From: Lingula anatina
Taxonomy: Eukaryota > Brachiopoda > Lingulata > Lingulida > Lingulidae
DNA length: 64,000 bases
Direction: 5' to 3'
Assembly (NCBI RefSeq): GCF_001039355.2
Contig: NW_019775456.1
Span: 59,632 to 123,631 of the forward strand
A model generated the notes under the pieces. It was not told the origin of the DNA. It did no database searches and saw only the letters and a list, made by a program, of their open reading frames with translations. Below, in pieces: positions 34,025 through 47,512 of the stretch. The position numbers were made by a program, and so were the translations under genes. The stretch's first letter is position 1; each line of letters begins with the position of its first letter.

Positions 34025-35795
34025 GCTAAACACACGCTCGGCTTTCACCTTGATTGGATAGTAAACGATTGTCGTAAAATCGATAAATGATATTAAAACC
34101 GGGTGCTTGACGTTTGAGTCGGTCCTCTCCACCATCCAATTCAGGAAATGACGTAACTGCAGAGGTCGCATTGTCCAATGGCATGGCTTCTTTTTCGTAA
34201 TGGGAGGTTAGAGTGGACCGACTCAAACGTCAAGCCGAGAATTTGGATTTACGGTTTGATTGTGCGTATGCCATGCACGGAATTTACAAACGAGCGACGG
34301 GGTGATGTAGCCTGCAGTATTTGCGGTAAGCGTGCCAAGTTTTAGACCGCTCCGATGCCCGGCAGTATTTTATTTCGATTATTATGTTTAAAATTGTGGA
34401 ATATTGTTTCACAAGCTTACACTATTTTATTGTCTCTATGGAGGTATATGGGGACTTTACGACATTCGGTTTCATGGCCAGAAATGTGCAGCATTCTCGC
34501 GATACGTGAGGGCGCAACAGTAGGGCTTCACGTGACTCAACTAACCAATCACAGCACAAGAATGGCATCGCACACAGACTCTGTGATAGGTGCTCAGCCC
34601 ATTGTCAAGTAGTGTTAGTTCATTGTAACAAGCGTCTGATATGTGCAGAGAAGTTTATTATAATAATAGATATTGTTCTTATTGTTACATTATTAAATCT
34701 AACTCTGTATCCAAGTAATAACTATACTGTACCAAGTCAGGTGCTGATGATTTGCAGAGGTCATATATTCCAGTATAAGCCATTACCACTGATTTATAAC
34801 TTTTATTTTTGTTTAATATGTTATGAGTTCATAAAAGATTATTTTAATTTGTTAAATCGTGATCTTATTCGTTTTATATCCAAATAATTGAATAATGTGG
34901 GTAAAATTGGTCTTCCACTTCTTATTTGCATTTTTCCTTTACTACAAGATTATTTTGGAACAGTTGCAGCATTAAAATTTTAAATAAATAGCAATCTGAA
35001 AGAAGAATTTTGCATAATTATTAAATGATGATAGGAATTTTGGATTAAGAGATTAGTTAAATACTGAGTAGTGATATGGTCAGTCAATTTATGTAGAATC
35101 TGATAATATGATTGAAAATACTGATTGAATTCTTGGCCTTGCACTGGGCAGTTGTACATTTGTGGCAAGTGCTCTTTTTGGACTCCATTGTACAGTGGTA
35201 AAAAAAATCTTCAATTGCCATGAAAGTTTTTCATCAGACTCTGTATGGTGCTGCTGTGTGCTGGTGCTATCGGCAACGAATTAATTTGCCTTTGTTTCTG
35301 AGTGAAATTACCGTCTAAAATCACTATTACTGAAAATATTTGCGTTTTGCTGATGGTAGGCTAGGCAATATACGGCAAACTTCTTAGTACGTGTGTACAA
35401 CAGAATATTTAAAAAAACCCTAGCGATTTTTGGTCAGGAGTTGCTTGAAGCATAGTACAGCGTTTCTGTCTATCGGCATCAGGCCGTTAGTTTGTCAATT
35501 CTCACGAATTACCCTCGAATCGCGAACCCATTCATTTCCCTATTGCAATCTAGCAACTCAATAAAAATGCACGCATGCGCAGTGGGCTAGGCGTGACGTC
35601 ATGCAGTGCATTTCTGGGGATGTGAAGGCTTTAACCACTTGTTATAGTTTATTTTTGCATTGTATTGGATTAATGTGGCAGTCCAAGGTTGTCCTAAGTG
35701 GTTTTCAAGTTTATGCACCCGGTTTTAATATCATTTAGCGATTTTACGACAATCGTTTACTATCCAATCAAGGTGACAGCCGAGCGTGGCTAAAC
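34025..35795. mobile_element. 1.77-kb inverted-repeat element
   Basis: Inverted repeats of about 82 bp (34025-34106 and 35715-35795) share the stretches CACGCTCGGCT, CACCTTGATTGGATAGTAAA and GATATTAAAACCGGGTGC. Just inside the left arm is a perfect 20-bp inverted repeat (34105-34124 with 34216-34235). No transposase is recognisable. A target duplication is not obvious. Confidence 0.75.
35572..35601 (+). promoter_or_regulatory. NRF1-like and CRE motifs inside the inverted-repeat element
   Basis: CGCATGCGCAG (NRF1-like) at 35572-35582 and the palindromic cAMP response element TGACGTCA at 35594-35601, 11 bp apart. Such pairs are typical of housekeeping promoters. No transcript start can be shown here. 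Confidence 0.35.
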
Positions 35796-36749
35796 AACAG
35801 CATAACGCAGCATGACACACTTTAAAATATTAGCGAGATGGCCAAACAATAACAATATAATTAGCTTCTAATAGTTTTACTGCTTGTATATTGTAATTTA
35901 TATGTATACATATATACACTTATTTTTACATATTTCATTGCGCCAGCTACCTATGTATTTTTGGTCATACATTTTTATTTAATGTTTTAGAGCTTATAAA
36001 GATTTTCATTTTCTTATTATAGCCGGTACCTGCTGTGCTTTGCTTTTAGGGGTGAAGCAGTGATGAAGTTCCTGGTCTGGCAGATAAATATATTTTCGCT
36101 TGCGGCATGTTGGGATGTATGCTTTTCAGGAAGATAGCAGTGTCAACACCCAGATTGTATCAGGGCCAAAAAGGCCAGACGTCGGTAAATTGTGCTGTGA
36201 TGCATCAGTAGTGCGATATATACACTGTAAGAAGCGAACTCTCCCTTTTTGTATTCATTTTATTGTATTAATGATATATGTACTGGCCCCATTCAAGAAA
36301 TACCATATAAACCGAAACGCGTCATGGGTTTAACACGTGTAGCATGCTTAGGACCTCTACGTGTTTAGCAGCTAAACCCGTTGAAAAAATTAGACAAATC
36401 TGAGACTAATCAGGCGCTTAGAAACTTGGTTAGGACTTTAACACCGCCTTAGCAGTACATAGAGAAACTAGAGGTAATAAAAAAGTTTGAAGTTTTAAAT
36501 ATGCCTTCTTTTTAATGAATGGATTTCTCTACATTGTGATGCGAATAAACAGTAATCTTAATCACAAAACAAATTCTCCGGTAAGGGAACAGAGACGCAA
36601 TTGTCTGATTAAAGACATCAAGCCACCATTAATGCAGATTTAGTCAATCTTTCTAATTTTTATTCAGCATGAAATCATAAACAGGATTTTGAGTTTAAAA
36701 ACTCGCTCACATTCTGGCCAACTTTCATTTGGGTTTCCTCCTATATATA

Positions 36750-38158
36750 TTATGCGCCGTAAAACAGGGAATCCTCATTTCTTTTGAGAAAATAATCAGC
36801 AAATGCTTTGGTGAACTCTTCTTTTTCAATGAAACCGTTTTGGTTTTTATCAATAAAACCAAATGATGAATTGATGCCCTCCTGAACGTTGTATACTGCC
36901 AGGTAGTCTTTATGTTCCTGATTACTAAGCTCTCCGTTGTCGTTATAATCGGTTACGCGGAATAACCCTTTGCCTAAATATGTGAGCGATTTTGCAGCAA
37001 AATCGGACTTGTATACATCAATACGCACGTGTATCGAAATGAAGTCATCCACGTCGAAATCACTTTCGTATTCATCCTCTGGAACAGACCAAAAGGTTGA
37101 CCAGCCTTGGGAAAGGGTATCGTTGAAATCATTGATTTTGTCTGCCCGAAAATATACTTTGGCTCTTTCAACTGGAATGTCAACATACTCATGGCGGTTC
37201 ACAATTCCGTTATTGTCAGCATCCAATATGGCGAAAAAGCGTTCCATTTTAGCACGCCATTCAGCGGGCAGGTTCTGAAAGTCATTGACTAAAATTAATA
37301 GCTTGATATGCAAATAACTTATACCCAGATGTAAATCAACGGGAACGATAGCTATAAATAATAGTGTATTATTCCAGAGACTGTAAAAGAAACACGTTTC
37401 CTACCCCGATATCTCACCGACTACGAATTCTCCGAACCGCCAAGCAACGAAAAATCACAGGGTTCTTAAATAATTAACCGTGATGATTATTTTGAATGCC
37501 TCACTGATTCTTTTTTATTGTTGGTCAATTATTGCAGTTCTTGGGAGATAGTGAAATCTGGACACACATTTGTGAGTTGTTCAAATTTTGTTTAGAGTAT
37601 TTAATATGAATTCAGTTATAAATAACATGTCTATCATGAAAACAATAGCCCAAACATGAACGCCTACTTAGCCCAGAAAAGAATGATTAGCTACAGATAC
37701 AAAACAAATTTTAAGGTGACTTTCTTAATATGCTAGTGTTTTAAAAGATCATTACAATTTAAATACCTAAATAAGTGTATTCTGCTATGACTTACATTTC
37801 AGAGGTCATTTGTATACGTATCCAAATTAGAAAAAAAAGTGCTTTAGATTAGAATAGTAAAGTGTGCAATTACTGTGACACACTCAAAACTAGTACAACA
37901 GAAGAATCTTTACTGAGCTCATTCTCCAAAATATTTAGATATCAATGTTCGGCTTCGACATACTTTAAATGCATCAGTCAGTTGAGTGGGTACCTTATTG
38001 TGTCAACTCAATACTTAACTGCAGTTTATATGTGTGAGGTGAGCATAAAATAAAACCGAACGCCTTACCTTCTGATCCTTCTGAGTTCCAGGGTGTCCTT
38101 TTACGTGAACAACCACCAAGATTAACCAAAGCACATGTGCAAGAAACATTTTACTCAT
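36750..38158 (-). CDS. Secreted EF-hand Ca-binding protein, cluster copy 1 (intact, 204 aa)
   Basis: Exon 1 is 38158-38069 (30 codons, hydrophobic signal FLAHVLWLILVVVHVKG). Exon 2 is 37274-36750 (174 codons plus stop). Donor CAGAAG|GTAAGG and acceptor CTTTCAG join in phase 0. Three loops are canonical: DADNNGIVNRHE (residues 48-59), DYNDNGELSNQE (139-150) and DKNQNGFIEKEE (172-183). The second of the four EF positions (around EDEYESDFDVDD) is degenerate. The layout and length match sarcoplasmic calcium-binding protein-like proteins, but with a signal peptide, so a secreted Ca-binding role (extracellular fluid or matrix) is inferred. An AATAAA lies 88 nt beyond the stop (36658-36663). It is the only undamaged copy seen here. 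Confidence 0.87.
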
Positions 38159-38245
38159 AGACCTAACAAGTGAAATGCTTTTAGATCGGCGTCCTCGAAT
38201 AAGTAAAATGTTTTGAAAGGCTTTAATTCGTTGAGGGAACAAAAT

Positions 38246-38330
38246 AATGCTGCATCCAATCAGCTTTGTGCACGTGATGAAAGGGAGCCGTTTCAGGATA
38301 CAACACCCGCTTAAATATATAATGATAAAT
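38246..38330 (-). promoter_or_regulatory. Conserved 5' flank of EF-hand copy 1
   Basis: A block containing an inverted CCAAT box (GATTGGATGCAG on the coding strand), an E-box CACGTG and a TATATATTTAAG stretch is conserved upstream of copy 1. It is also found, less exactly, upstream of copy 2 (about 49,872-49,975) and copy 4 (about 54,330-54,430). Conservation among paralogues in otherwise fast-changing sequence suggests a promoter. Order and spacing were read by eye. Confidence 0.45.
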
Positions 38331-41300
38331 GTTAATGGTTTATTTCTTCAACGATCTTTCTTCATACATCATTTGGTTGCTTTTTGCCTTATTTTTTTTT
38401 ATTAACATACCTATTTTATAAATACATTTATTGACCACGAAGGTGATATCTAACTAATACAGGGGTACTAATACTCCTTCTTCTAGATCGCAGTGAGCCG
38501 ACTAAGTGACAAGTGCAGACGGGCTTACCATAGACTAATAACAATGTACTAACACTGCTAGTACCAGTCAACACCATGTAATACAACTGACAAGCGGGTA
38601 TCGCAACATTTTGATGCTGGCTGGTACTACAATACACTTCTCAACACTTTACAGGGACCTGTTTTAGTAGATTAAGAGTCAACGTGCATGATGCATGTCC
38701 CCAATTTTAGGCAAATACACTCTTGGTCAAAAAGGTTTTCCCACCAGTACTTCCATTTTTTCCCCCTTTTTTTTAAATTTTGCTAACTTTTTGCTCAAAT
38801 AGCAATTGTTGTTTCACATATATTTTGAAGTTAATATTGGTTGCACTCATTAACCTACGTTATTAATCGTATATTTTGGCAGTTATACAGTTTGGGAGAT
38901 GTAAGATACCCCCCCACCCCCCCATTTTTGTAACTATTACATTTTTTATTTTGCCATTAATATATATATATTTAGTGAAAGGGACTCCATTTTATTTGCC
39001 CTTAAGCAAAAACAGAGCTTTGTTGTGCTTGTGAACAGTTGGACACATAAATATGCTTTTATTTACGACTGATCACCTCGTGTTTTTTATTCATTATTAA
39101 ATATAATTATATACTTATATGACTAATAGTACGGAAAATAGAAAATGCCGGTAAAGATATCCCAAATTTACATCATTTATTCAGATTTAAGACATGCATC
39201 ACCAACAAACAGGGTGCCAAGGTGGAATGATGGCAGGGGTAAAAAAACCACTAAATGCCACCAAATGTGCACAATTACTTTTCAAATGACATATTTTCAA
39301 TAAAACCAAATGATAAATCGACTGGTAAAAGTTAACTACATTAAGTCACTGTGATTTTAATTAAAACGCTATTCATTATTGTCATAATTTGCAATGTGAT
39401 ACAACTTTTTTTTTTCAGAATTATTCAGGGGTCTCTATGGATCATTGTCAGCATTCAGTGTTGTGTGGAAAACAGACCATTTAATCAAGCCATTTAGACC
39501 TACGGTACAGCCGGAAGGTTCTGCAAGGTAGTTACTGGTATCTAGAATATTTACATTATGTATATCGACTATTACTCAAATGTCAAACAACGGTTGACAG
39601 AAACGTTAATATCCAGAAATTATAAGTGAAGCATACAGACAATATGAATTATTAAAATATGAACTATGTTTCGTGTTTTTTTTTCCTATTTTGCTGACTA
39701 TGTGGTTCAAATATGGCGATATTGATGACCAATGTAGCTGCTCATTTGATTGGTTCTTTAAGTTATCTGCTATTGGGCAGAAACCACCAAATAATTTCCC
39801 ATTGACGACCATACTAAGAAATGCCTGCAATACTGCATGAACAAAATTACTCTGTGAAACATTTCCCATCCCCATGGACAGCAGACACACTGACATAACT
39901 CCCAATGGCACAAAATGTACTGCCATCAGTTATGCTTGCTTACCGGCATCACTTGAACATGTGCACCCCTCTGTTTGTAAACAAACCATTGCACCACTCA
40001 TAGTCAGTAGCCCCCTCCGCCAGAGGCCTCACGACTGCACTGCACCTGAGCCTGGTCCTGAAAAAAAAAAAAAAAAAAAAAAAAAAAACTGGCAGCAGTA
40101 TACACCCTAGCCTGCTAGTTAATACCAAAATTAACCCTAGCAACACACTATTAATGCCAGGAAAAACATGGAAAAAAAGCACTAGTTTTCTCTCACTGAA
40201 CTACATTCGTTATAACAGCCGCTGATAGGCTGATTTAGTGGTTTCTGCTCTATTGCAAGTGCTCTGTGAGAACCGGCAATCTCATCGTGCATCCTAAAAT
40301 TGTTCTTAAGGTGCCCCCCTATCAAATGATAGTCAAGTGGTTCCCAGATTATTCCTTTATTTAATCTGGTTCAGATTTTCGTCGATGACTACCACTGGAG
40401 TTTTGGCACCTATGTGGTATTCACTCCAAATAAAGACGTTGCCAATGAGCCTGTCACTTGAGAAGCGGTGCACGCTTAGTCGTAGGCTTCTTCAGGATGT
40501 GTATAAAATTTGTTTTAAGTACCGGTGAAGTCTGACCTCAATAAGAAGGCAAAGCAGTTTCAGTGTTCTACCAGTGAGTCATATACCCTGATGTCACGAT
40601 TTCATTACATTGGATATGAACTCTGTGTTCCTGTATCTACATCACTCTGGGCATAACTCTATAAGTTTGTGCGAACTGTTCCGTTCGAGATACACAATAT
40701 TCAATTACATGTATGGTCAAACTTAAAGGAATCAGTTCAGGCAAAAAAAAAAAAAAAAAAAAAAAATGTGGTCGGATGATCAATTAAAGGGATAGCAACC
40801 GTTCATTTTGGTCATAAATGGATTTTTTTTTTTGTTACCCGTGTTGAAGGCTTGTCGCGCCGTCTACAAGAGATAATTGAAGTACGCGGTAGACGCACAC
40901 GCTGTTAGGCACGTGACTTTTAACGAGGACACCCTAATGCTAATTGTGTGTTGATTTGGCTACATTTGATGGCGTATTTTCAATTTAACAGACATTTCTT
41001 TACATCTGTAGAAGTCACAGTGAAACAGTGGATTTGATGGGGTATCTCTAATAAATTTTAATAAATGGTATAAAATAGGTATATTTTCACCACTATTTTG
41101 TATTTTTTTTAACCATTTATCTTGTTAGACACGGTATCTGTAATAAAAAACACTATGTCTAACAATTTACAGCTGTGAGGTGATCATTTTTAATAAAAGT
41201 ATATGGAAATGGGGGTGGGACAACCTTTTTGACCAATGTTGTATATTGCCGTTTCAACACCTATTCAAATACATGTTGTGAGTGTCTTTTAACTACAATG

Positions 41301-41390
41301 CCCGTATAGACCTGAACATGGATTCAACTACATTTCACCCAGTGAGCAGTTCTGTAGGTAAATCAAATTAATTATAGATTGATGACAATC
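38331..41390. other. Spacer between EF-hand copy 1 and the LINE relic
   Basis: No gene seen. It contains one copy of the cluster's recurring spacer repeat (about 38,430-38,650), a segment related to 33,050-33,250, long A runs (40061-40088 and 40743-40766) and AT-rich DNA. Confidence 0.5.
38430..38650. repeat. EF-hand cluster spacer repeat, copy 1 of 6
   Basis: A block of about 200 bp with GTGCAGACGGGCTTACCATA and ACAACTGACAAGCGGGTAT recurs at about 41,890-42,060, 50,530-50,720, 57,275-57,430, 57,990-58,170 and 63,300-63,490. It always lies between EF-hand gene copies. It is part of the duplicated unit and marks its boundaries. Confidence 0.75.
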
Positions 41391-41399
41391 ATCATCATC

Positions 41400-41880
41400 A
41401 GGTGCCATGTTTTGCAGCTTCGGCAATTATGGTCTTCAATCTCTTCGATTCCAGACACTAGCTATAGTGTTGTTAGGTCGTAATGTTCTAAGCCATGCCG
41501 TGAGGCCGTCCAGCATTTTTTCTCGTTGTCTAACTTTATCTCTCTTTCAACAGATCCTCCCAGTGCTAATGATGTGTTCCATTCCGAGCATTTGCATGAC
41601 GTGCCCAAAGAATGTCGCTTGGCGCTTCCTGATCGATGTTATGAGGGATCTTGATGTTCCTGCACTCTTCAGCACGACCTCGTTTCTGACATGTTGCATC
41701 CTACGGAGGAACCACATTTCTGTGGCTTCCAGTCTCTTCTGTTGTTGTTTTTTTTGATGTTCCACGCTTCAGGTGCATATGTAAGGGTCGGGTATACATA
41801 GTTGTTGAGACCCCCCTCTTCCTGACATTCATGGAGATATTTTACTTTTTCAGGATTGGGTAAGTAATACTTATAAAGGC
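41400..41880 (-). pseudogene. Non-LTR retrotransposon (LINE) 3' relic
   Basis: Minus-strand frames read YPTLTYAPEAWNIKK, then RLEATEMWFLRRMQHV, KRQATFFGHVMQMLGMEHII and a GRQREKMLDGL-like stretch. This is the familiar C-terminal region after the reverse transcriptase of invertebrate LINEs. It is frameshifted and 5'-truncated, with no endonuclease or RT core. Confidence 0.75.
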
Positions 41881-42628
41881 CGTTTATTGTGAACCAACTG
41901 AGTGACAAGTGCAGGCGGGCTGGTTACAATGAACTAATATTAATGATACTAGCTAACACAGTGTTGTCCTACCGACAGGTGGGTATTGCAACACGATGCT
42001 GCCTCATACTTGTTAAAGCACGGATTTGAACACTTTCGGGGACATGTTAACTAGAATAATAAACAGAGGAAAATTATTTTAAATAGTGATATTTATTCCA
42101 GATAACATATCTGACATGGTTCATGGTACAGAAAATGCAAAACACCCTTAAAGATACCTATAGTTCATACTATTTAAAATAAATTTAGTGCATCTTTCCC
42201 CTCAGACCTGAGGTTCCACGGTGGTTATCGCGGGGGTAAATGTACTTAAGCTTTAAAATACACCATCAATGTCACCAACTTTACACACAATTAGCATTTG
42301 CAACGGGAATGTGCCCGTTTAAGGTCACGTGTCAAATAACGTGTGTGTACATGTATGTAGCGCGTACTGCATTAATTTTCTAATATCAGAACTCAAATAT
42401 GGTTGTTCCTTGTATCAAGAACATTGTGTTTCTGCAATTACTCATTATTTAATATTTGTGTTTTTAACACGTTTGATTTTTAATGCTGGGTATTAGTAAT
42501 AATGGACAGTGATCACACCTACATGTAAGTTATAGAACAAATCGTCGAAAAGAAAAGAAAAACATTCAACCCGAAATTCATGCATGCACTACTGTCATGT
42601 ATTGGTATATATGGGTTTCTTCTACATA

Positions 42629-43153
42629 TTACATGCCGAAAAAAGAAGAGTTTTCATTTATGTTACGAAAATAATCAACGAATGCTCTGGCGAACTCTTC
42701 CTTTTCAATGAGACCGTTTTGGTTTTTATCAATAAAAACAAATGATGAATTGATGCTCTCCTGAACGTTGAATACTGCAAGGATGTCTTTGTGTTCCTGA
42801 ATACTTAGCTCTCCGTTGTTGTCCTGATCTGCAAGCCGAAATAATATTTCCCCAAAGTATGTGAGCGATTTTGTAGCAGAATTAGACTTGAATAGCATTG
42901 TGCGCGCGTGCATCGAAATGAAGTCATCCAGGTCGAATTCATTTTGGTAATCATCCTCTGGAACAGACCAATAGGTTGACCAGCCTTCGGAAAGGGTATC
43001 GTTGAAATCACTGATTTTGTCTGCCCGAAAATATAGTTTTGCTCTTTCAAGTGGAATATCAACATACTCATGGCGGTTCACAATCCCGTCATTGTCAACA
43101 TCTAACAAGCTAAAAATGCGGCCCATTTTAACACGCCATTCAGCCGACAGGCC
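42629..43153 (-). CDS. EF-hand protein, cluster copy 2, exon 2 (open)
   Basis: Acceptor CTTTCAG at 43154 leads to 174 codons plus stop, the same length as copy 1. Canonical loops are DVDNDGIVNRHE, DQDNNGELSIQE and DKNQNGLIEKEE. The reading frame is undamaged, but its signal-peptide exon is split by a 4.8-kb insertion (44966-49748), so a secreted full-length product is unlikely unless an alternative first exon is used. Confidence 0.8.
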   Translation of the reverse strand, partial: GLSAEWRVKMGRIFSLLDVDNDGIVNRHEYVDIPLERAKLYFRADKISDFNDTLSEGWSTYWSVPEDDYQNEFDLDDFISMHARTMLFKSNSATKSLTYFGEILFRLADQDNNGELSIQEHKDILAVFNVQESINSSFVFIDKNQNGLIEKEEFARAFVDYFRNINENSSFFGM

Positions 43154-43892
43154 CTGAAAGATATAAGTTATTATTATCAATTTGATATGCATATAACTAA
43201 TAATCGAATGTTAAACAGGAAGAATAGCAACATATCATAGCGTAAAGTGCGTACGAGGAAATGGTCAGTCATGCCGTTAAAAAAGGAATGTCTCACATCC
43301 ATCATAAATGGTGAGGTGAAAGCCCCTGTAGGTGATTTAAAACGTACTATCAATCTTCCACAAAGTAAGCAGGACGTGGTCCCTTGTGCCTCTAACTGAT
43401 TGCCATGGACGACGTCCAGTTTAAACCACGGTCCCCACATTGGGAAGTGACATCTTTCTAACAGAATGATCAGGTTAATAGATGTCTATAGATAGGTGTT
43501 CTAGTGATAGGCCTAAGGTTCGAATCTGTACATTGTTTCAATTGGCTGAATTTTGTAGACGCCCTAGATTAATTACAACCAACCATCTGAAAGGTCAAGG
43601 TGCAGGGAAGAAGTTCAAGGGGGGAAAAAGAACGCAATATTTGTGCCGGATAAATATATCATGATCGACCTTTAAGCTATAGAACTGTGTTCTTTACGGG
43701 TAATGGCATATTTGTGCTCAAGGACTCCTTCTTTCTAAAGTTCTATTCATATAACATTTGATATAGATTTTCCCTGAAATATTGGTATTAACTTGCACAA
43801 AATTTTAATTACTGTAGTGAAGAGTCCAGGTAACATGCCTTAAAACAAGTTTCCACAGACTGATGACAGTGAAATACCCCCCCCCCCCCCAC

Positions 43893-43929
<37 letters not shown>

Positions 43930-44799
43930 TTTTACAGTCAAAACAAGCACAGAAGCCAGGAAGGAGGTGTCATAACACTATGATGCTGGCTTTTAACATG
44001 CTGGATAGTTTTGTCGATTTCCAAACCATTCTTATGCACGCTATATCTGCAAATTCATAGCAAAATGCTTAAAGGACAATTTGTTTAGTTTGGGGTGGCG
44101 ATGGAGTTTACCCATTCCAAATCAACTTATTTTATGTCATAGTTGTTTCTTTTTTAATCTAAAGGGTCACATATAATTGTCTGGATCCTTGTCTGACAAG
44201 AACTCGCGGGTCTGTCGTCAAAATGTGAATCAACGAAATGTTACCTTGTTCAGTTTTATATCTATGATTAAAGGGTCTTCAGACTGCAGCCATTTATAAA
44301 AACAAAATAGTTCAAGAAAAGCCATTATCCTCAAGTCTATCTGAACAATAATATAACAGAATCATGTAGGGCTAAAGTTTCTACCAAAAATGTGCAAAAT
44401 TCTAGGATTCTTCACGATGTCCTTATCCGCAGAATAGGTGCTTTTCTAGTTCATGCGGAGAATATGAGAAACATGGTTTTAGAGGTTTAAAAAATGAAAA
44501 CAATATTGAATTACAAGAGTTAAAGGTATTAACCCTCATGTAAAAATATTGCTTACTGATGTTATCGTATGTATGATGTCCTATTGTTTGTCAAATGACA
44601 TATTAATTGTTGGCTTATGTTTCTAATATACCATTGTATCATGTTCTTATTTTGTATTACTTGCAGTGATGAGATGTTTGTTACACTTGTATAATAACTT
44701 TGTTTTCGTCATACTACATGTGTTGCTCCATGTGGTTATCTTAAAACAAATTAAAAAAAAAATGTAATATGGGCTGGTTGCCTAAAATTACTGGAGTAA

Positions 44800-44802
<3 letters not shown>

Positions 44803-44851
<49 letters not shown>
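44803..44851. repeat. ATT trinucleotide microsatellite
   Basis: About 16 ATT units in the intron of EF-hand copy 2. Confidence 0.95.
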
Positions 44852-44854
<3 letters not shown>

Positions 44855-47304
44855 GTGTGAGCTGAACATAAAACCAACAGGACGGCTAACCTTCTGACCA
44901 TTTTGACCTCCTGAAGAAGAGTTTCCCATAACATGAACAACCACCAACAGCAACCCAAACACACGTAGACTAGTAAACTGAGCGAAAAAAATGGCCTAAC
45001 CCAGGACTAATTGCAAAAAAATTGTAATGATGTTTTTTAGAAAGCTAAATATCCAAATTTTAACATATTAAAAATCTAGAAAAATCTAAGTAGGGGAAAA
45101 TGGTTTTTAGGGCAGTTTTCCAAGATGGCCGCCAATATACTAAGTCTCCATAGGTAAAGGGGGTCTTTATTTTTTAGGAGTATTTTTGCTGGAATAAATG
45201 GGGTTAAGACCTTGAAATATATCCAGACTTAGAGACAAAGACCTTTTTGTTTAAAAGAAAAGCTTATTTGATAAGAATTATTCACCAAAGGTCATTGGCT
45301 TAGGGTCAAAGGTCAGGCAAAGGTCATTTGTATAGATTTTTACCTGAAATATTGCCTAAAAGTTTGCAATAAATGTTTTTAAAGATTGTTTAATGAAACT
45401 TTTGGTGTTTATTACAATTATTACATCACTCACAACAAATCTATGAAGTTTGGCTGCAAAATATGTATTTTTAGGAGAAATATGAGACAATTTGTGAAAA
45501 ATCAGATGAATAAAAAGTATGTATAAATGTGTAGGGTAGGTATTAAAAGTTGACTTCTCTTCATTCTGGGGTCAAATATTTCTATGTAAATGTCATATAA
45601 TATATAGAAAACATTTGTTTTTTACATATTCTTATTACCACCATCCATGTTCAGGCTGAATTCCTTTTTCCAATATGGCCGCTAGCAAGGTATTCATAAG
45701 GTTTTATAAGACTTAATTTTTTTAACATTTTTTTTCAGTAGAGACTTACTGCAAAAAAATTGTTATTAGGTATTTTAGAAAGCTTTATATCCAAATTAAA
45801 ACATAATAAAAATCTAGAAAAATCTAAGTAGTGGAAAAAGGTTTTTAAGGGAGCTTTTCCAAGATGGCCACCATTATCTTGCGTCACTGTAAGTAAATGG
45901 TGTCTTTTGTTTTAGGTGGTATTTTGCTAAGATAAATGGGTTTTAATCCTTGAAATATACACAAAGTTGTAGACAAAGAATAATTTCTTGAAAAAATAAG
46001 CTTATTTAATAGGAATTATTCACCAAAGGTCACTGGCTTGGGGTCAAAGGTCAGGCAAAGGTCATTTGTACAGATTTTTAACATGAAATTTTGCCTAAAA
46101 GTTGGCAATAAATGTTTTTAAAGATTGATTATTGAAACTTTTGGTGTTAATTACAATTAGTACATCACTAACAACAAATTTATGAAGTTTGGCTGCAAAA
46201 TATTTATTTTTAGGAGAAATATGAGACAAATTGTGAAAAATTAGATGGATAAAAATTATGTATAAGTGGATGGGGTAGGTAATTAATATTGACTTCTTTT
46301 CATTCTGAGGACAAAGATTTCTATGTAAATGTCATATTATATATAGAAAACACTTGTTTTTTTACATTTTCTTCTTACACCCATCTACGTTCCAGTTTAA
46401 TGCATTTTTCAATATGGCCGCCAGTAAGTGCATTTATATGGGTTTTATAAGAAATAATTTTTTGAACGTTTTTTTCAATAGGGACTTATTTAAAAAAAAA
46501 TGTAATAAGGTATTACAGAAAGCTTAATATCCAAATTTAAACATAATAAAAATCTAGAAAAATCTAAGTAGTGGAAAAAGGTTTTTAAGGCAGCTTTTCC
46601 AAGATGGCCGCCATTATATTGCGTCACTGTAAGTAAATGGTGTTGTTTAATTTACATAGTATTGTGCTAGAAATAAATGGAGGTAAAACCTTAAAATACA
46701 CACAAAGTTAAAGAAAAGGACCTATAAACTGAAAAAAAGCTTATTTAATAGGATTTATTCACTAAAGGTAACTGGCTTGAGTTAAAGTTCAGGCAAAGAC
46801 CATTTGTACAGATTTTCCCTAAAGTGTTGCCTAAAATTGCAAATTATTATGCTCTTAAAGTTAGGCAATTGAATTTGTTTGGGTGTTAAATATAATCATT
46901 ATTTCATTCACAACAACTCTGTGAGGTTTGGCTTCAAATATGGCTCTTTATGAGAAATGTGAGTCTAAGTGTGAAAAATCAGACAAGTAAGGATTCCGAC
47001 AGGATAGGACTTATTTTCATTCTGGAAACAAATATATCTTTGCTAATATCATACATGTATGATATATGAAAAACACTTTTTTTTTAAATTATTTATTATA
47101 CCCATCTATGTACCTGTTCAAAGTATTTTTCCAATATGACTGTCAGCAAGATAATTCATAAGGCTGTCTTCAGTAATTATTCCACTCAAGATTGTGTCTT
47201 TACCCCCTTTTCTTAATTATATTGACGAATAAGTAATGGAGGTAAAAAGTTGTACAGTTAACAGTGGCACCAAACACAATATAAGTCTTTTTTCTAGGAG
47301 TGCA

Positions 47305-47512
47305 TTCCCATAGATTTTTAGATCAATCTATCCCCATGGGGAGTCTCACTAGATTGTTGTCAGCCTGACCGGCTTAAATGTCTGTCCTGCCTACTAAAAG
47401 CTGTTAGGGGGTAATTAACTTTTGTGCGCGCTCGGCTCTCGGAACCTGACAGCAATTTAGCGTGAACCTCCAAGGAGTTAGGTCGATCCAGATTGATCTA
47501 AATCTATGGGAA
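47305..47512. mobile_element. Small TIR element (AGATC-ended MITE), copy 2
   Basis: Ends TTCCCATAGATTTTTAGATC and the inverse GATCTAAATCTATGGGAA. It is nested inside the 4.78-kb element and homologous to 17489-17702. Confidence 0.8.

Noticed and set aside
34355-34612. Plus-strand 85-codon frame inside the inverted-repeat element
   Set aside because: No similarity to a transposase or other protein and no start context; likely chance.
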